Under the pieces are notes generated by a model, which worked only from the letters and a program-made list of their open reading frames with translations, made no database searches and was not told where the DNA came from. Of a DNA stretch of 34,683 nucleotides, positions 1 through 6,794 are shown one piece after another (position 1 is the stretch's first letter; each line of letters begins with the position of its first letter). The position numbers and the translations under genes are program-made. This DNA comes from an uncultured Collinsella sp. (GTDB taxonomy: Bacteria; Actinomycetota; Coriobacteriia; Coriobacteriales; Coriobacteriaceae): contig CASFIQ010000095.1 of NCBI GenBank assembly GCA_949294785.1, positions 1 through 34,683 on the forward strand, given 5' to 3'.

Positions 1-107
1 CGGCGTGCCCGCTGTTCGACCGCGTATGCACCCCGGAGAACCCGGTCGGCCCCTGCATGGTCTCGAGCGAGGGCAGCTGCGCGGCGTACTGGCGCTTCCG
101 CGATTAG
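1..107 (+). CDS. hypD: HypD C-terminal end (partial, 5' cut by window edge)
   Basis: Reading codons from base 3, the first 105 bases encode the characteristic tail of the hydrogenase maturation protein HypD: a CPLF stretch, then [17 protein letters not shown], then AAYW and a TAG stop at 105-107. HypD is the iron-sulfur scaffold that, with HypC, assembles the Fe(CN)2CO unit of [NiFe]-hydrogenases in the cytoplasm. The tail includes the conserved cysteines of the C-terminal region. The next gene on the same strand is hypE, which supplies the cyanide ligands, so the order hypD-hypE agrees with a maturation operon. Only about 34 residues are visible and the rest lies upstream of the window. Confidence 0.9.
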   Translation, partial: ACPLFDRVCTPENPVGPCMVSSEGSCAAYWRFRD

Positions 108-229
108 GGCCGCACGAACCGGGCGGACGGTACAATATCCCAGATAGCAGATGTGGAGAACCCGCCGCGCGCCCGATTCGCAAGGTCAGCCGGCATCACG
201 GCCATCCGCACGTTTCCGAAGGGGATCAC

Positions 230-1258
230 ATGACATCAGCGACCGATACCGTTCTTCTGGGCCACGGCTCGGGCGGGCAGATGATGAAGCGCATCATCGA
301 CGAGGTCTTCTTGGAGGCATACGGCTCCCCCGAGCTTCTGGCCGGAAACGATGCCGGTGTGGCGGAGCTGCCTGCAACTGGGCGCATCGCCATGTCGTGC
401 GACAGCTTCGTGGTGACCCCGCGGTTCTTCCCCGGCGGCGACATCGGCCGGCTCGCCGTATGCGGCACCGTGAACGACGTGGCGACCTCGGGCGCGCGCG
501 TGCGCTACTTGTCGGCCGGGTTCATCCTGGAAGAGGGCCTGCCCTTGGCGGACCTGCGCCGCATCTGCCGGAGCATGGCCGAGACCGCGCGCGAGGCGGG
601 CGTCAAGATCGTCACCGGCGACACCAAGGTCGTGGAGCGCGGGCACGCCGACGGCGTCTTCATCAACACCGCCGGCGTGGGCGAGGTGCCGGAGGGAGTG
701 TCCCTCTCGGGGGCGTCCTGCCGCCCCGGCGACGTCGTCCTGGTATCGGGTACGCTCGGCGACCACGGTATCGCCATCATGAGCCAGCGCGAGGGCCTCG
801 CGTTCTCGACGCCCATCGAATCCGACGCCGCGCCCCTGAACCACCTGATCGCCCGCGTTATGGAGGAAGCGCCCCACGTGCGGTGCTTCCGCGACCCCAC
901 GCGCGGAGGTCTGGCCAGCACCCTGAACGAGTTCGCCGCCGCAAGCGACGTGGCGATCGAGATCGACGAGGAGGCTGTACCCGTACGGCCCGAGGTCCGC
1001 GCGGCCTGCGAGATGCTCGGCTACGACGTCCTGCAGGTTGCCAACGAGGGCAAGATGGTCGCGGTGGTCCCTGCCGACGAGGCGGATGCGGCGCTTGCCG
1101 CCATGCGCTCGGACCGCTACGGCAAGAACGCGGCGGTCATCGGACGCGTAAGCGATGCCGCCGAGCACACCCATGCCCGCGTGCGCGTGCGCACGCCCTG
1201 GGGTGCGACCCGCGTGCTCGACATGCTGGTGGGCGAGCAGCTCCCGCGCATCTGCTAG
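230..1258 (+). CDS. hypE: Hydrogenase expression/formation protein HypE
   Basis: The protein has 342 residues, the normal HypE length. It belongs to the PurM-like ATP-binding fold and dehydrates a C-terminal thiocarboxamide made by HypF to a thiocyanate, which supplies the CN ligands of [NiFe]-hydrogenase. The glycine-rich GHGSGG motif lies at residues 11-16. A conserved RDPTRGGLAS motif follows in the second half, and the protein ends in LPRIC, so the essential C-terminal cysteine (C342) is present. I chose the ATG at 230 because the homology begins there and a weak AAGGGGA lies upstream. The same frame is open further upstream, but that extension has no HypE-like sequence. It follows hypD after a 122-base spacer and is probably co-transcribed. 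The stop is TAG at 1256-1258. Confidence 0.95.
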   Translation: MTSATDTVLLGHGSGGQMMKRIIDEVFLEAYGSPELLAGNDAGVAELPATGRIAMSCDSFVVTPRFFPGGDIGRLAVCGTVNDVATSGARVRYLSAGFILEEGLPLADLRRICRSMAETAREAGVKIVTGDTKVVERGHADGVFINTAGVGEVPEGVSLSGASCRPGDVVLVSGTLGDHGIAIMSQREGLAFSTPIESDAAPLNHLIARVMEEAPHVRCFRDPTRGGLASTLNEFAAASDVAIEIDEEAVPVRPEVRAACEMLGYDVLQVANEGKMVAVVPADEADAALAAMRSDRYGKNAAVIGRVSDAAEHTHARVRVRTPWGATRVLDMLVGEQLPRIC

Positions 1259-1300
1259 CACGCATCGAACATCGCGACAATCGTTATTATCAGGCACCTG

Positions 1301-1369
1301 AACATACAAGGTTATCGAATAACCTTATATGTTTGCTTCGGTTATACAAGGTTGTTCTTCAACCTTGTA
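1301..1369. promoter_or_regulatory. Tandem palindromes, candidate paired operator
   Basis: Two inverted repeats share the core ACAAGGTT-N7-AACCTT. The first (1301-1333) has 15-bp arms with one mismatch around CGA. The second (1345-1369) has perfect 10-bp arms around TTCTT. Their centres, 1317 and 1357, are 40 bp apart, close to four helical turns. The stretch is AT-rich within GC-rich DNA and lies just upstream of the candidate promoter of the next gene. A transcription-factor binding pair is inferred; the regulator is unknown. The arms could also form RNA hairpins, but neither is followed by a clear U-tract. Confidence 0.5.
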
Positions 1370-1383
1370 CATCGTAGATACCG

Positions 1384-1414
1384 TTGCGGGACCGTACAGA
1401 TCAATCGCTACAAT
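1384..1414 (+). promoter_or_regulatory. Candidate promoter of the HAD phosphatase gene
   Basis: TTGCGG at 1384-1389 and TACAAT at 1409-1414 are separated by 19 bases. The -10 is good; the -35 and the long spacer are weak, as is common for activator-dependent promoters. The predicted start is near 1421. The two upstream palindromes would then be centred near -64 and -104. Confidence 0.4.
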
Positions 1415-1456
1415 AGGCATGGCGTATCACCGCATTTGAGAAGATGAGGAGGGCGC

Positions 1457-2116
1457 ATGCCCATCACTCACGTGATGTTCGACCTGGATGGAACGTTGCT
1501 CGACACGCTCGAGGACCTGGCGCGGGCGGGTAACCACGTGTGCGAGGAGTTCGGCTGGCCCACCTTCCCCCTCGAACGCTACCGCTACAAGGTTGGCAAC
1601 GGCATCGATCGCCTGATCGAACGCATCGTCCCGGCAGAATTCGCCGGCGACGAGCGCGTCTTCCTTACCGCGCGCGACGCGTTCCGCGCGCACTACGATG
1701 CGCACAAATTCGACCATACCGCCCCGTATCCCGGAGTCCCAAAGATGCTCGATGCGCTGCTTGGGCGCGGCGTCGCGCTCGCCGTGCTCACCAACAAGGA
1801 CCATGCTGCCGCGGGGCCGCTCGTGGAGCGCTTCTTTGGTAGGCGGTTCCAGCTGGTGCAAGGGCACTTGGACGGCTTTCCGCCCAAGCCGGATGCGCGC
1901 ATCACGCACCATGCGCTCGAGGAGTTCGGCGCCGATGCGGCGGCCACGCTCTATGTGGGCGACAGCGACGTGGACGTGGAGACCGGCCATAACGCCGGCA
2001 TGTTCGCCGTGGGCGCGGCATGGGGCTTTCGCGGCAGGGTGGAACTAGAGACGGCGGGCGCCGATGCCATCATCGAAACGCCCGCCGACCTTATCTCCCT
2101 TATCGACACCAGGTAG
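1457..2116 (+). CDS. HAD-superfamily phosphatase, phosphoglycolate phosphatase-like
   Basis: The protein has 219 residues and is a HAD hydrolase of the Gph/PGP group. The nucleophile motif DLDGT is at residues 9-13 (D9 and D11). A helical cap follows (about 20-85), then motif II in the LTNKD region, a lysine in the PPKP stretch, and motif IV as YVGDSDVD. Family members dephosphorylate 2-phosphoglycolate or other small phosphate esters in the cytoplasm; the true substrate cannot be read from sequence. The ATG at 1457 is preceded by GAGGAGGG at 5-6 bases. The gene stands alone between hypE and a convergent lipoprotein gene, and the paired palindromes upstream suggest it has its own regulator. 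Confidence 0.85.
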   Translation: MPITHVMFDLDGTLLDTLEDLARAGNHVCEEFGWPTFPLERYRYKVGNGIDRLIERIVPAEFAGDERVFLTARDAFRAHYDAHKFDHTAPYPGVPKMLDALLGRGVALAVLTNKDHAAAGPLVERFFGRRFQLVQGHLDGFPPKPDARITHHALEEFGADAAATLYVGDSDVDVETGHNAGMFAVGAAWGFRGRVELETAGADAIIETPADLISLIDTR

Positions 2117-2142
2117 CTTCAAGAAGCCCCGTCCGTTCGGCG

Positions 2143-2703
2143 CTAGCCCATCATCGCCACGCTGAACGCCTGGGAAACCTCGTCCTCGTCGATAGTCCAC
2201 TCGCCATCATCGTCCTTGGCGAGGTTGAACGTGTGCTCGGTCACCTCGGGCTCCGCGGCATCCGTAACGGTCATCATGAGGTCGCCGCCGGCCTTGTAGA
2301 GCTCATCGGCACTCGAGAGCGATTCGAAATCGATGCCCGCGACATATGCGTTGAACTGGGTCGTCCACTCGTCGACGATCTTCGTCATGTTCTTGGCGGT
2401 GATGGCGACCTCAGCCGTGGCGGTGCCGGCGTCCTCGTCGACTACGATCTCGCCGACCTCGAATGCCAGCCCCTCCAGGAAGGAGTCGACGTACTCGTCG
2501 GAATCGATGCCGAGCATCTCGAACTCATCGCCCGCCGAGCTCTCGACGCCCTCGGCGATCTTGTCGCTTTGGCTCATGGCCTCCTCGAAGCCCGCATTGA
2601 GCTCCGCGCGGATGGTCTCCTCGGCAGACGGACCGCCGCAGCCGCCCAGCGCCGCAGCGCAGAACATGGCGGCCGCCATAATCGGAACGAACAGTTTCCT
2701 CAT
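2143..2703 (-). CDS. Putative lipoprotein of unknown function
   Basis: This 186-residue protein has a type II signal peptide: MRK, then a hydrophobic stretch to residue 21, then the lipobox LGGC with the lipidated cysteine at residue 22. The mature part is acidic and mostly helix-forming at first. It ends in a small beta-rich segment with TVTDAAEPEVTEHTFNLAKDDDGEWTIDEDE, which resembles DUF5105- or DUF4878-like lipoprotein tails; that resemblance is tentative. The start at 2703 is preceded by GGGGGA. An in-frame ATG four codons upstream (MGDL) is also possible. The gene is convergent with the phosphatase gene (26-base gap) and is separated from pyrE by a strong hairpin. It should be anchored on the outer face of the membrane; no enzymatic motif is visible. 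Confidence 0.75.
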   Translation of the reverse strand: MRKLFVPIMAAAMFCAAALGGCGGPSAEETIRAELNAGFEEAMSQSDKIAEGVESSAGDEFEMLGIDSDEYVDSFLEGLAFEVGEIVVDEDAGTATAEVAITAKNMTKIVDEWTTQFNAYVAGIDFESLSSADELYKAGGDLMMTVTDAAEPEVTEHTFNLAKDDDGEWTIDEDEVSQAFSVAMMG

Positions 2704-2781
2704 GAGATCCCCCATCTCCCTCGGCGGGGCGCCGCAGCGCGCCCCGTATCGATACCGTGCGTCCAGCGTAGCAAATGAGGA

Positions 2782-2813
2782 GCGCGCCGGGGGAACGGAT
2801 TCCCCCGGCGCGC
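2782..2813 (-). terminator. Strong hairpin downstream of pyrE
   Basis: A perfect 14-bp GC-rich inverted repeat (arms 2782-2795 and 2800-2813) with a 4-base loop lies between the pyrE stop and the lipoprotein gene. On the minus strand it is followed by TCCTCATTTG, a poor T-tract. It most likely ends pyrE transcription. Confidence 0.6.
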
Positions 2814-2844
2814 GAACCGCCTCCTTGAACGGCATCGCTGCCGG

Positions 2845-3528
2845 CTACTCCTTCACGCCGTACTGCGCGTAGTACGCATCGAGCGCCTCTTTGACCTTGT
2901 CATCAATCACCACGCGACCGCCGACCTCGCGGTTATGGAGCACCTCGGTGACCTCCGCCATGGACACGATCGACGCGACCGGGAACCCGTAGCGCTCCTC
3001 GATCTCCTTCTGCGCCGTGGTGACGCCGCCCTTGCCGACCTCCATGCGGTTGAGCGAGACGATAAGACCCTTGACCTCGACGTTGGCGGCAGCCATGAGC
3101 TTGGGATACGTCTCGTCGATGGACTTGCCCGAGGTGGTCACGTCCTCGACCATCACCACGCGGTCGCCATCCTTGAGCTCGTAGCCCAGCATGTTGCCCG
3201 CATCCGCACCGTGGTCCTTGACCTCCTTGCGGTCGGAGCAGTACTTGACCTCCTTGCCGTAGAGGTCGTGAAGCGCGATCGCGGTGACCACCGCGAGCGG
3301 GATGCCCTTGTACGCAGGGCCGAACACAACGTCGAAGTCGAGCCCGAAGTTGTCGTTGATGGCGCGCGCGTAGTACTCGCCCAGGCGTTTGAGCTGCTCG
3401 CCCGTGACATAGGCGCCCGCGTTCATGAAAAACGGGCTCTTGCGGCCGCTCTTCAGGGTGAACTCGCCGAACTTGAGCACGTCGGACGCGACCATGAACT
3501 CGATGAACTCCTGCTTGTACGCCTCCAT
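2845..3528 (-). CDS. pyrE: Orotate phosphoribosyltransferase
   Basis: The 227-residue protein catalyses orotate plus PRPP to orotidine 5'-monophosphate, the fifth step of de novo UMP synthesis. The type I phosphoribosyltransferase PRPP-binding loop is clear at residues 124-137 (VVMVEDVTTSGKS). The N-terminal LKSGRKSPFFMNAG and central FGPAYKGIPLA segments are diagnostic for PyrE. I chose the ATG at 3528, preceded by AGAGGAGAGG, over the longer open frame, whose extra 36 residues are arginine/alanine-rich and unlike the family. It is transcribed away from deoC, with a 242-base shared spacer in which I found no convincing -35/-10 pair. No other pyr gene is in the window. Confidence 0.93.
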   Translation of the reverse strand: MEAYKQEFIEFMVASDVLKFGEFTLKSGRKSPFFMNAGAYVTGEQLKRLGEYYARAINDNFGLDFDVVFGPAYKGIPLAVVTAIALHDLYGKEVKYCSDRKEVKDHGADAGNMLGYELKDGDRVVMVEDVTTSGKSIDETYPKLMAAANVEVKGLIVSLNRMEVGKGGVTTAQKEIEERYGFPVASIVSMAEVTEVLHNREVGGRVVIDDKVKEALDAYYAQYGVKE

Positions 3529-3770
3529 GGGGCACCTCTCCTCTCGTTGAACGGGCGCAGATGGCGAGAGCCGCGCACAACGCCGCGCCAACCGGACGCA
3601 GGCGGCGCGCCTCCGGACGGATGTGCCCGCAGACAAACCGACAGCAAGAGCATAGCAGAGGGCGCGACCGGCCGCCGATGCGCGCCGCGCACCGCAGGCG
3701 CGAACTCGCTAGGATAGAGGGGATACCGAACATGGGACCCGCGGCACGCCGCGAGAAAGGACGGTCCTCC

Positions 3771-4499
3771 ATGGCTCGCTACACCCTGGACGAGCTTGCA
3801 CGCATGATCGATCACACCAACCTGCGCGCCGACGCCACCGAGGCGGATATGGCGCGACTCTGCGACGAGGCGCGCCGTTATCACTTCAAGATGGTCGCCA
3901 TCAACTCGGTCCAGGCGAAGCGCTGCGCGGCGCTCCTTGCCGGAACGGATATCCACGTGGGAGCGGCGATCGCGTTCCCGCTGGGGCAGACCTCGATCGC
4001 GGCGAAGGTCTTCGAGACCGAGGACGCGATCGCGCAGGGCGCGACCGAGATCGACTACGTGGTGAACCTCACCGAGGTGAAGGCGGGCAACTGGGGCTAT
4101 GTCGCGGATGAGATGCGCGCCGTGACCGATGCCTGCCGCCGCGCCTCCGCCGGGCGGGAGGAGCCCATCCCCTGCAAGGTGATCTTCGAGAACTGCCTCA
4201 TCACCAACGAGGAGAAGCTGGGTCTCTGCCGTGTGGCGGCCGAGGTGAAGCCGGACTTCGTGAAGACCAGCACCGGATTCTCAACCGGCGGCGCCACCGT
4301 GAAGGACGTGCGCCTCATGCAGGAGAACGTCCCCGACGCCGTGCAGGTGAAGGCGGCGGGCGGCATCCGAGACGCCGAGACCTTCCTGGCCATGGTGGCA
4401 GCGGGGGCGACGCGGATCGGCACGAGCGCCGGCGTGTCCATCATCCAAGAACTCGCACAGCGCATCGAGGCCTCCGGCACGGACACGATTGAGGTCTAG
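3771..4499 (+). CDS. deoC: Deoxyribose-phosphate aldolase
   Basis: The 242-residue protein is a class I aldolase that splits 2-deoxyribose 5-phosphate into glyceraldehyde 3-phosphate and acetaldehyde in deoxynucleoside catabolism. The Schiff-base lysine is K165 in DFVKTSTGF. The supporting catalytic residues are D95 (EIDYVVNL) and K194 (VKAAGGI). The ATG at 3771 follows GAAAGGA and starts at the family N-terminus (LARMIDHT); an upstream ATG at 3732 would add 13 residues. A possible -10 (TAGGAT, 3710-3715) is visible without a good -35. Its TAG stop overlaps the stop of the convergent nucleoside hydrolase gene. Confidence 0.95.
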   Translation: MARYTLDELARMIDHTNLRADATEADMARLCDEARRYHFKMVAINSVQAKRCAALLAGTDIHVGAAIAFPLGQTSIAAKVFETEDAIAQGATEIDYVVNLTEVKAGNWGYVADEMRAVTDACRRASAGREEPIPCKVIFENCLITNEEKLGLCRVAAEVKPDFVKTSTGFSTGGATVKDVRLMQENVPDAVQVKAAGGIRDAETFLAMVAAGATRIGTSAGVSIIQELAQRIEASGTDTIEV

Positions 4500-5458
4500 G
4501 CCGAAAGTCCGCGCGCCATGCGCTCGCGGAAGCGGTCGAGAAACGCCGTGGCGTCCACGTCGAGCGCGACCTCGACACCGGGGGCGCCCGATGCCCATGC
4601 CGGCTCGTCGCCGATGGTGCGCCCGCGAAGCGGCCCCGTAAGATCGACCGCGAGCGGTGTCTCGTACGTCACCGCGAGGGCGGGGTCGAGCGCGACCGCC
4701 ACGGCAAGCGGGTCGTGAAGCGCGCACCCTCCGATCCAGGGATCCGCGGCCTCGTAGGCATCGATATAGCTCTCCACCATCTGTGCGAACGCGGCGCCGG
4801 CATCCGTGCCGAGCGCACGCCAGCCCGCAATGTCGCCGCGCGTCGCCGCCACGCGATGCGTCACGTCGAGCCCGACCATGGTGAGGGGCATGCCGGATGC
4901 GAGCACGCGAGCGGCAGCCTCGGGATCGGCGGCGATGTTTGCCTCAGCCGCCGGCGTCACGTTGCCGGGAACGGTGAGCGCACCGCCCATGAAGGTCGTC
5001 CCGCGAAGCGCGGTCATCGCGCGCGCATCGAGCTCGAGGGCTCGGGCGATGTTGGTGAGCGGCCCGGTGGGGACCACGAGCAGATCGCCTCCGTAGCGCA
5101 GCGCCGCCTGGACGATGAAGCGGGCCGCATCGCCGCGCGCCGGGTCATCCGGGCGCCCGACCTCGCGCCGGGCGCGCTCGAGCTCGACCCCGCCGATGCC
5201 GTTCGCACCGTGCACCGCCTGGAAGGCGCGGTGCGGCCCCATGCCGGCAAGCGGGCGGTCTGCGCCCACGATGACGGGAATGTCATCGCGCCCCAGCAGA
5301 TGCAGGACATCCAGACAGTTTCGCGCTGAGACCCCGACCGGCACGTTGCCGAACACGCAGGTGATGCCAACGAGTTCGACCTCGGGGCTCGCGAGCGCGA
5401 AGCAGAGCGCCATCGCGTCGTCGATACCCATATCGAGGTCGAGGATCAGCTTCCGCAT
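4496..5458 (-). CDS. Inosine-uridine preferring nucleoside hydrolase family protein
   Basis: The 320-residue protein belongs to the IUNH family, which hydrolyses the N-glycosidic bond of ribonucleosides to a base plus ribose using a bound Ca2+. The N-terminal Ca2+ motif reads DLDMGIDDA (D7, D9, D13, D14), a slight variant of the usual DTDPGIDDA. The C-terminal Ca2+ ligand is in HDPLAV (D249). VPTGPLTN and FMGGA are other family landmarks. Substrate preference (purine or pyrimidine) cannot be assigned. It starts 5 bases after the ribokinase stop, so the two form an operon, and the ribose released here is the ribokinase substrate. The ribosome binding site is weak (GGGGGCG), which suggests translational coupling. 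Its stop and the deoC stop share the palindrome CTAG. Confidence 0.9.
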   Translation of the reverse strand: MRKLILDLDMGIDDAMALCFALASPEVELVGITCVFGNVPVGVSARNCLDVLHLLGRDDIPVIVGADRPLAGMGPHRAFQAVHGANGIGGVELERARREVGRPDDPARGDAARFIVQAALRYGGDLLVVPTGPLTNIARALELDARAMTALRGTTFMGGALTVPGNVTPAAEANIAADPEAAARVLASGMPLTMVGLDVTHRVAATRGDIAGWRALGTDAGAAFAQMVESYIDAYEAADPWIGGCALHDPLAVAVALDPALAVTYETPLAVDLTGPLRGRTIGDEPAWASGAPGVEVALDVDATAFLDRFRERMARGLSA

Positions 5459-5463
5459 CGCGA

Positions 5464-6459
5464 TCACGCCCCCGGGGCGGCATCGTCCGCGAACAGCGCC
5501 GCATCGTCGACCTTGAGCCACGCGAGAACCTCCGTCGCGGTGGGGATGGAGCGCTGGGCGCCCTCGCGCGCAACCGTGAGCGCCGAGGCCCGCGCCCCCT
5601 GCATCAGGCACCCGTACAGGGGCAGGCCCTCGGCACGCGCCGCCGCCAGGGCCCCGAGGTAGGTATCCCCTGCGGCGGTGGTGTCCACGACATCGGTCGG
5701 GAGCGCGGGGATGCGGTGGAACTCGTCGTCGATCAGGGCGACCGAGCCCGCCGCGCCAAGGGTGACGACCGGGGTGCCGCCGCCCGTGAGCTCGGTAAGG
5801 GCGGCGAGCGCTCGGGCGCACGAGGCGTCATCTGCAGGCTCGATACCCGTGAGCTCCGCGCATTCGGTCTCGTTCACGCACACCAAGTCGACCGCCCGCC
5901 ACGCGTCGCGGGAGAGGTCCATGACCGGGGCGGGGTTGAAGACGGTGTAGAGGCCGTGCGCGTGCGCGCACATGATCGCGCGCTCGGTCGCGTCGCGCGC
6001 GCACTCCCCCTGGGTGATGAGCACGCTTCCCACCGGCGCCTCCCCGGTGCGCACGAGCGCCTCGATTGCGCGCTCGACCGTCGCGGGGGTCGTCAGGCGG
6101 TTCGCGCCCGGCGAGAATATGATGCGGTTGTCGCCCGCGGAGCGCAGGACCACCGCCGTGCCCGTGGAGGATTCGGCCATCCGCGCGACATGCGCGCGGC
6201 CGATGCCGTCCGCGTCGAGCGCTGCCACGAGCGCGTCCCCGAAGGAATCGGCACCCACCGCTGCGACCATATGGGTGCGCGCGCCCATGCGCGCCGCCGC
6301 GACCGCCTGGTTCGCACCCTTCCCGCCGGGGTTGGTCATGACCGGGCCCGCCGCCACCGTCTCGCCCGCCCGAGGGAGGCGGTCGCATGGGATCGAAAGG
6401 TCCATGTTCATGCTGCCGAACACCACCACGGTGCGCAGCACGTCTTTTCGCATATCCAT
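5464..6459 (-). CDS. rbsK: Ribokinase
   Basis: The 331-residue PfkB-family sugar kinase has the signature NPGGKGANQA at residues 43-52 and the catalytic loop DTTAAGDTY near 259-267, with D265 as the likely base. FGSMNMDL at the N-terminus is typical of ribokinases. It phosphorylates D-ribose to ribose 5-phosphate using ATP. The ATG at 6459 is preceded by AAGGGGGA at a good distance; a second in-frame ATG lies two codons on. It is the first gene of a two-gene operon with the nucleoside hydrolase, which argues for ribose salvage from nucleosides, since no ribose ABC transporter is nearby. Three GCACGAG copies lie in the upstream region. Confidence 0.9.
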   Translation of the reverse strand: MDMRKDVLRTVVVFGSMNMDLSIPCDRLPRAGETVAAGPVMTNPGGKGANQAVAAARMGARTHMVAAVGADSFGDALVAALDADGIGRAHVARMAESSTGTAVVLRSAGDNRIIFSPGANRLTTPATVERAIEALVRTGEAPVGSVLITQGECARDATERAIMCAHAHGLYTVFNPAPVMDLSRDAWRAVDLVCVNETECAELTGIEPADDASCARALAALTELTGGGTPVVTLGAAGSVALIDDEFHRIPALPTDVVDTTAAGDTYLGALAAARAEGLPLYGCLMQGARASALTVAREGAQRSIPTATEVLAWLKVDDAALFADDAAPGA

Positions 6460-6794
6460 AGGTCCCCCTTGCACGAGGCCTTGCACGAGACGGCCGCTGC
6501 CGGACCGTTGCGTGGCTTCCCGCCGCCTTCGTCTCAACTATGCACGAGACCTCCCCCATCGGCGGCATCAATTCGCCGGGACGCCGGCATGGGCCGCAAG
6601 CGGCAGGTCGCTTCGGGCACATCATCAACTCTGCAAATCGCGCCGCGTTTCGCCAGCGCACCTTCAACGTCTCGTTCATACCGTGCGCGCTCCGGCTCCG
6701 TTTGTCGACAACGCGCACCGGGAGCACGACAATCAACTCCGCTTCGACTAGAATCGAACCATACGAACAACCCGGAAAGCGAGTTCTCATCGTG
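6460..6794. other. Intergenic spacer between rbsK and the acyltransferase gene
   Basis: These 335 bases hold the divergent control region. GCACGAG occurs at 6471-6477, 6483-6489 and 6542-6548; the first two sit in a 10-base direct repeat (CTTGCACGAG) with a 12-base period, close to the rbsK start. The acyltransferase promoter lies at 6726-6754. An open frame runs through part of the spacer, but it starts upstream of that promoter and has no protein-like sequence, so I do not call a gene. Confidence 0.4.
6726..6754 (+). promoter_or_regulatory. Candidate promoter of the acyltransferase gene
   Basis: ACGACA (6726-6731) and TAGAAT (6749-6754) are separated by exactly 17 bases. The expected start, near 6761, lies before the chosen start codon at 6795 and after the more distal ATG at 6540, which supports the shorter protein. 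Confidence 0.5.

Noticed and set aside
108-229. TACAAT at 131-136 as a separate hypE promoter
   Set aside because: No -35 lies at a suitable distance, and hypD and hypE are normally co-transcribed.
1301-1369. The paired palindromes as tandem terminators of the hyp operon
   Set aside because: The stems are AU-rich and short, no U-tract follows either one, and the exact 40-bp spacing of a shared core fits protein binding better. Termination is not excluded.
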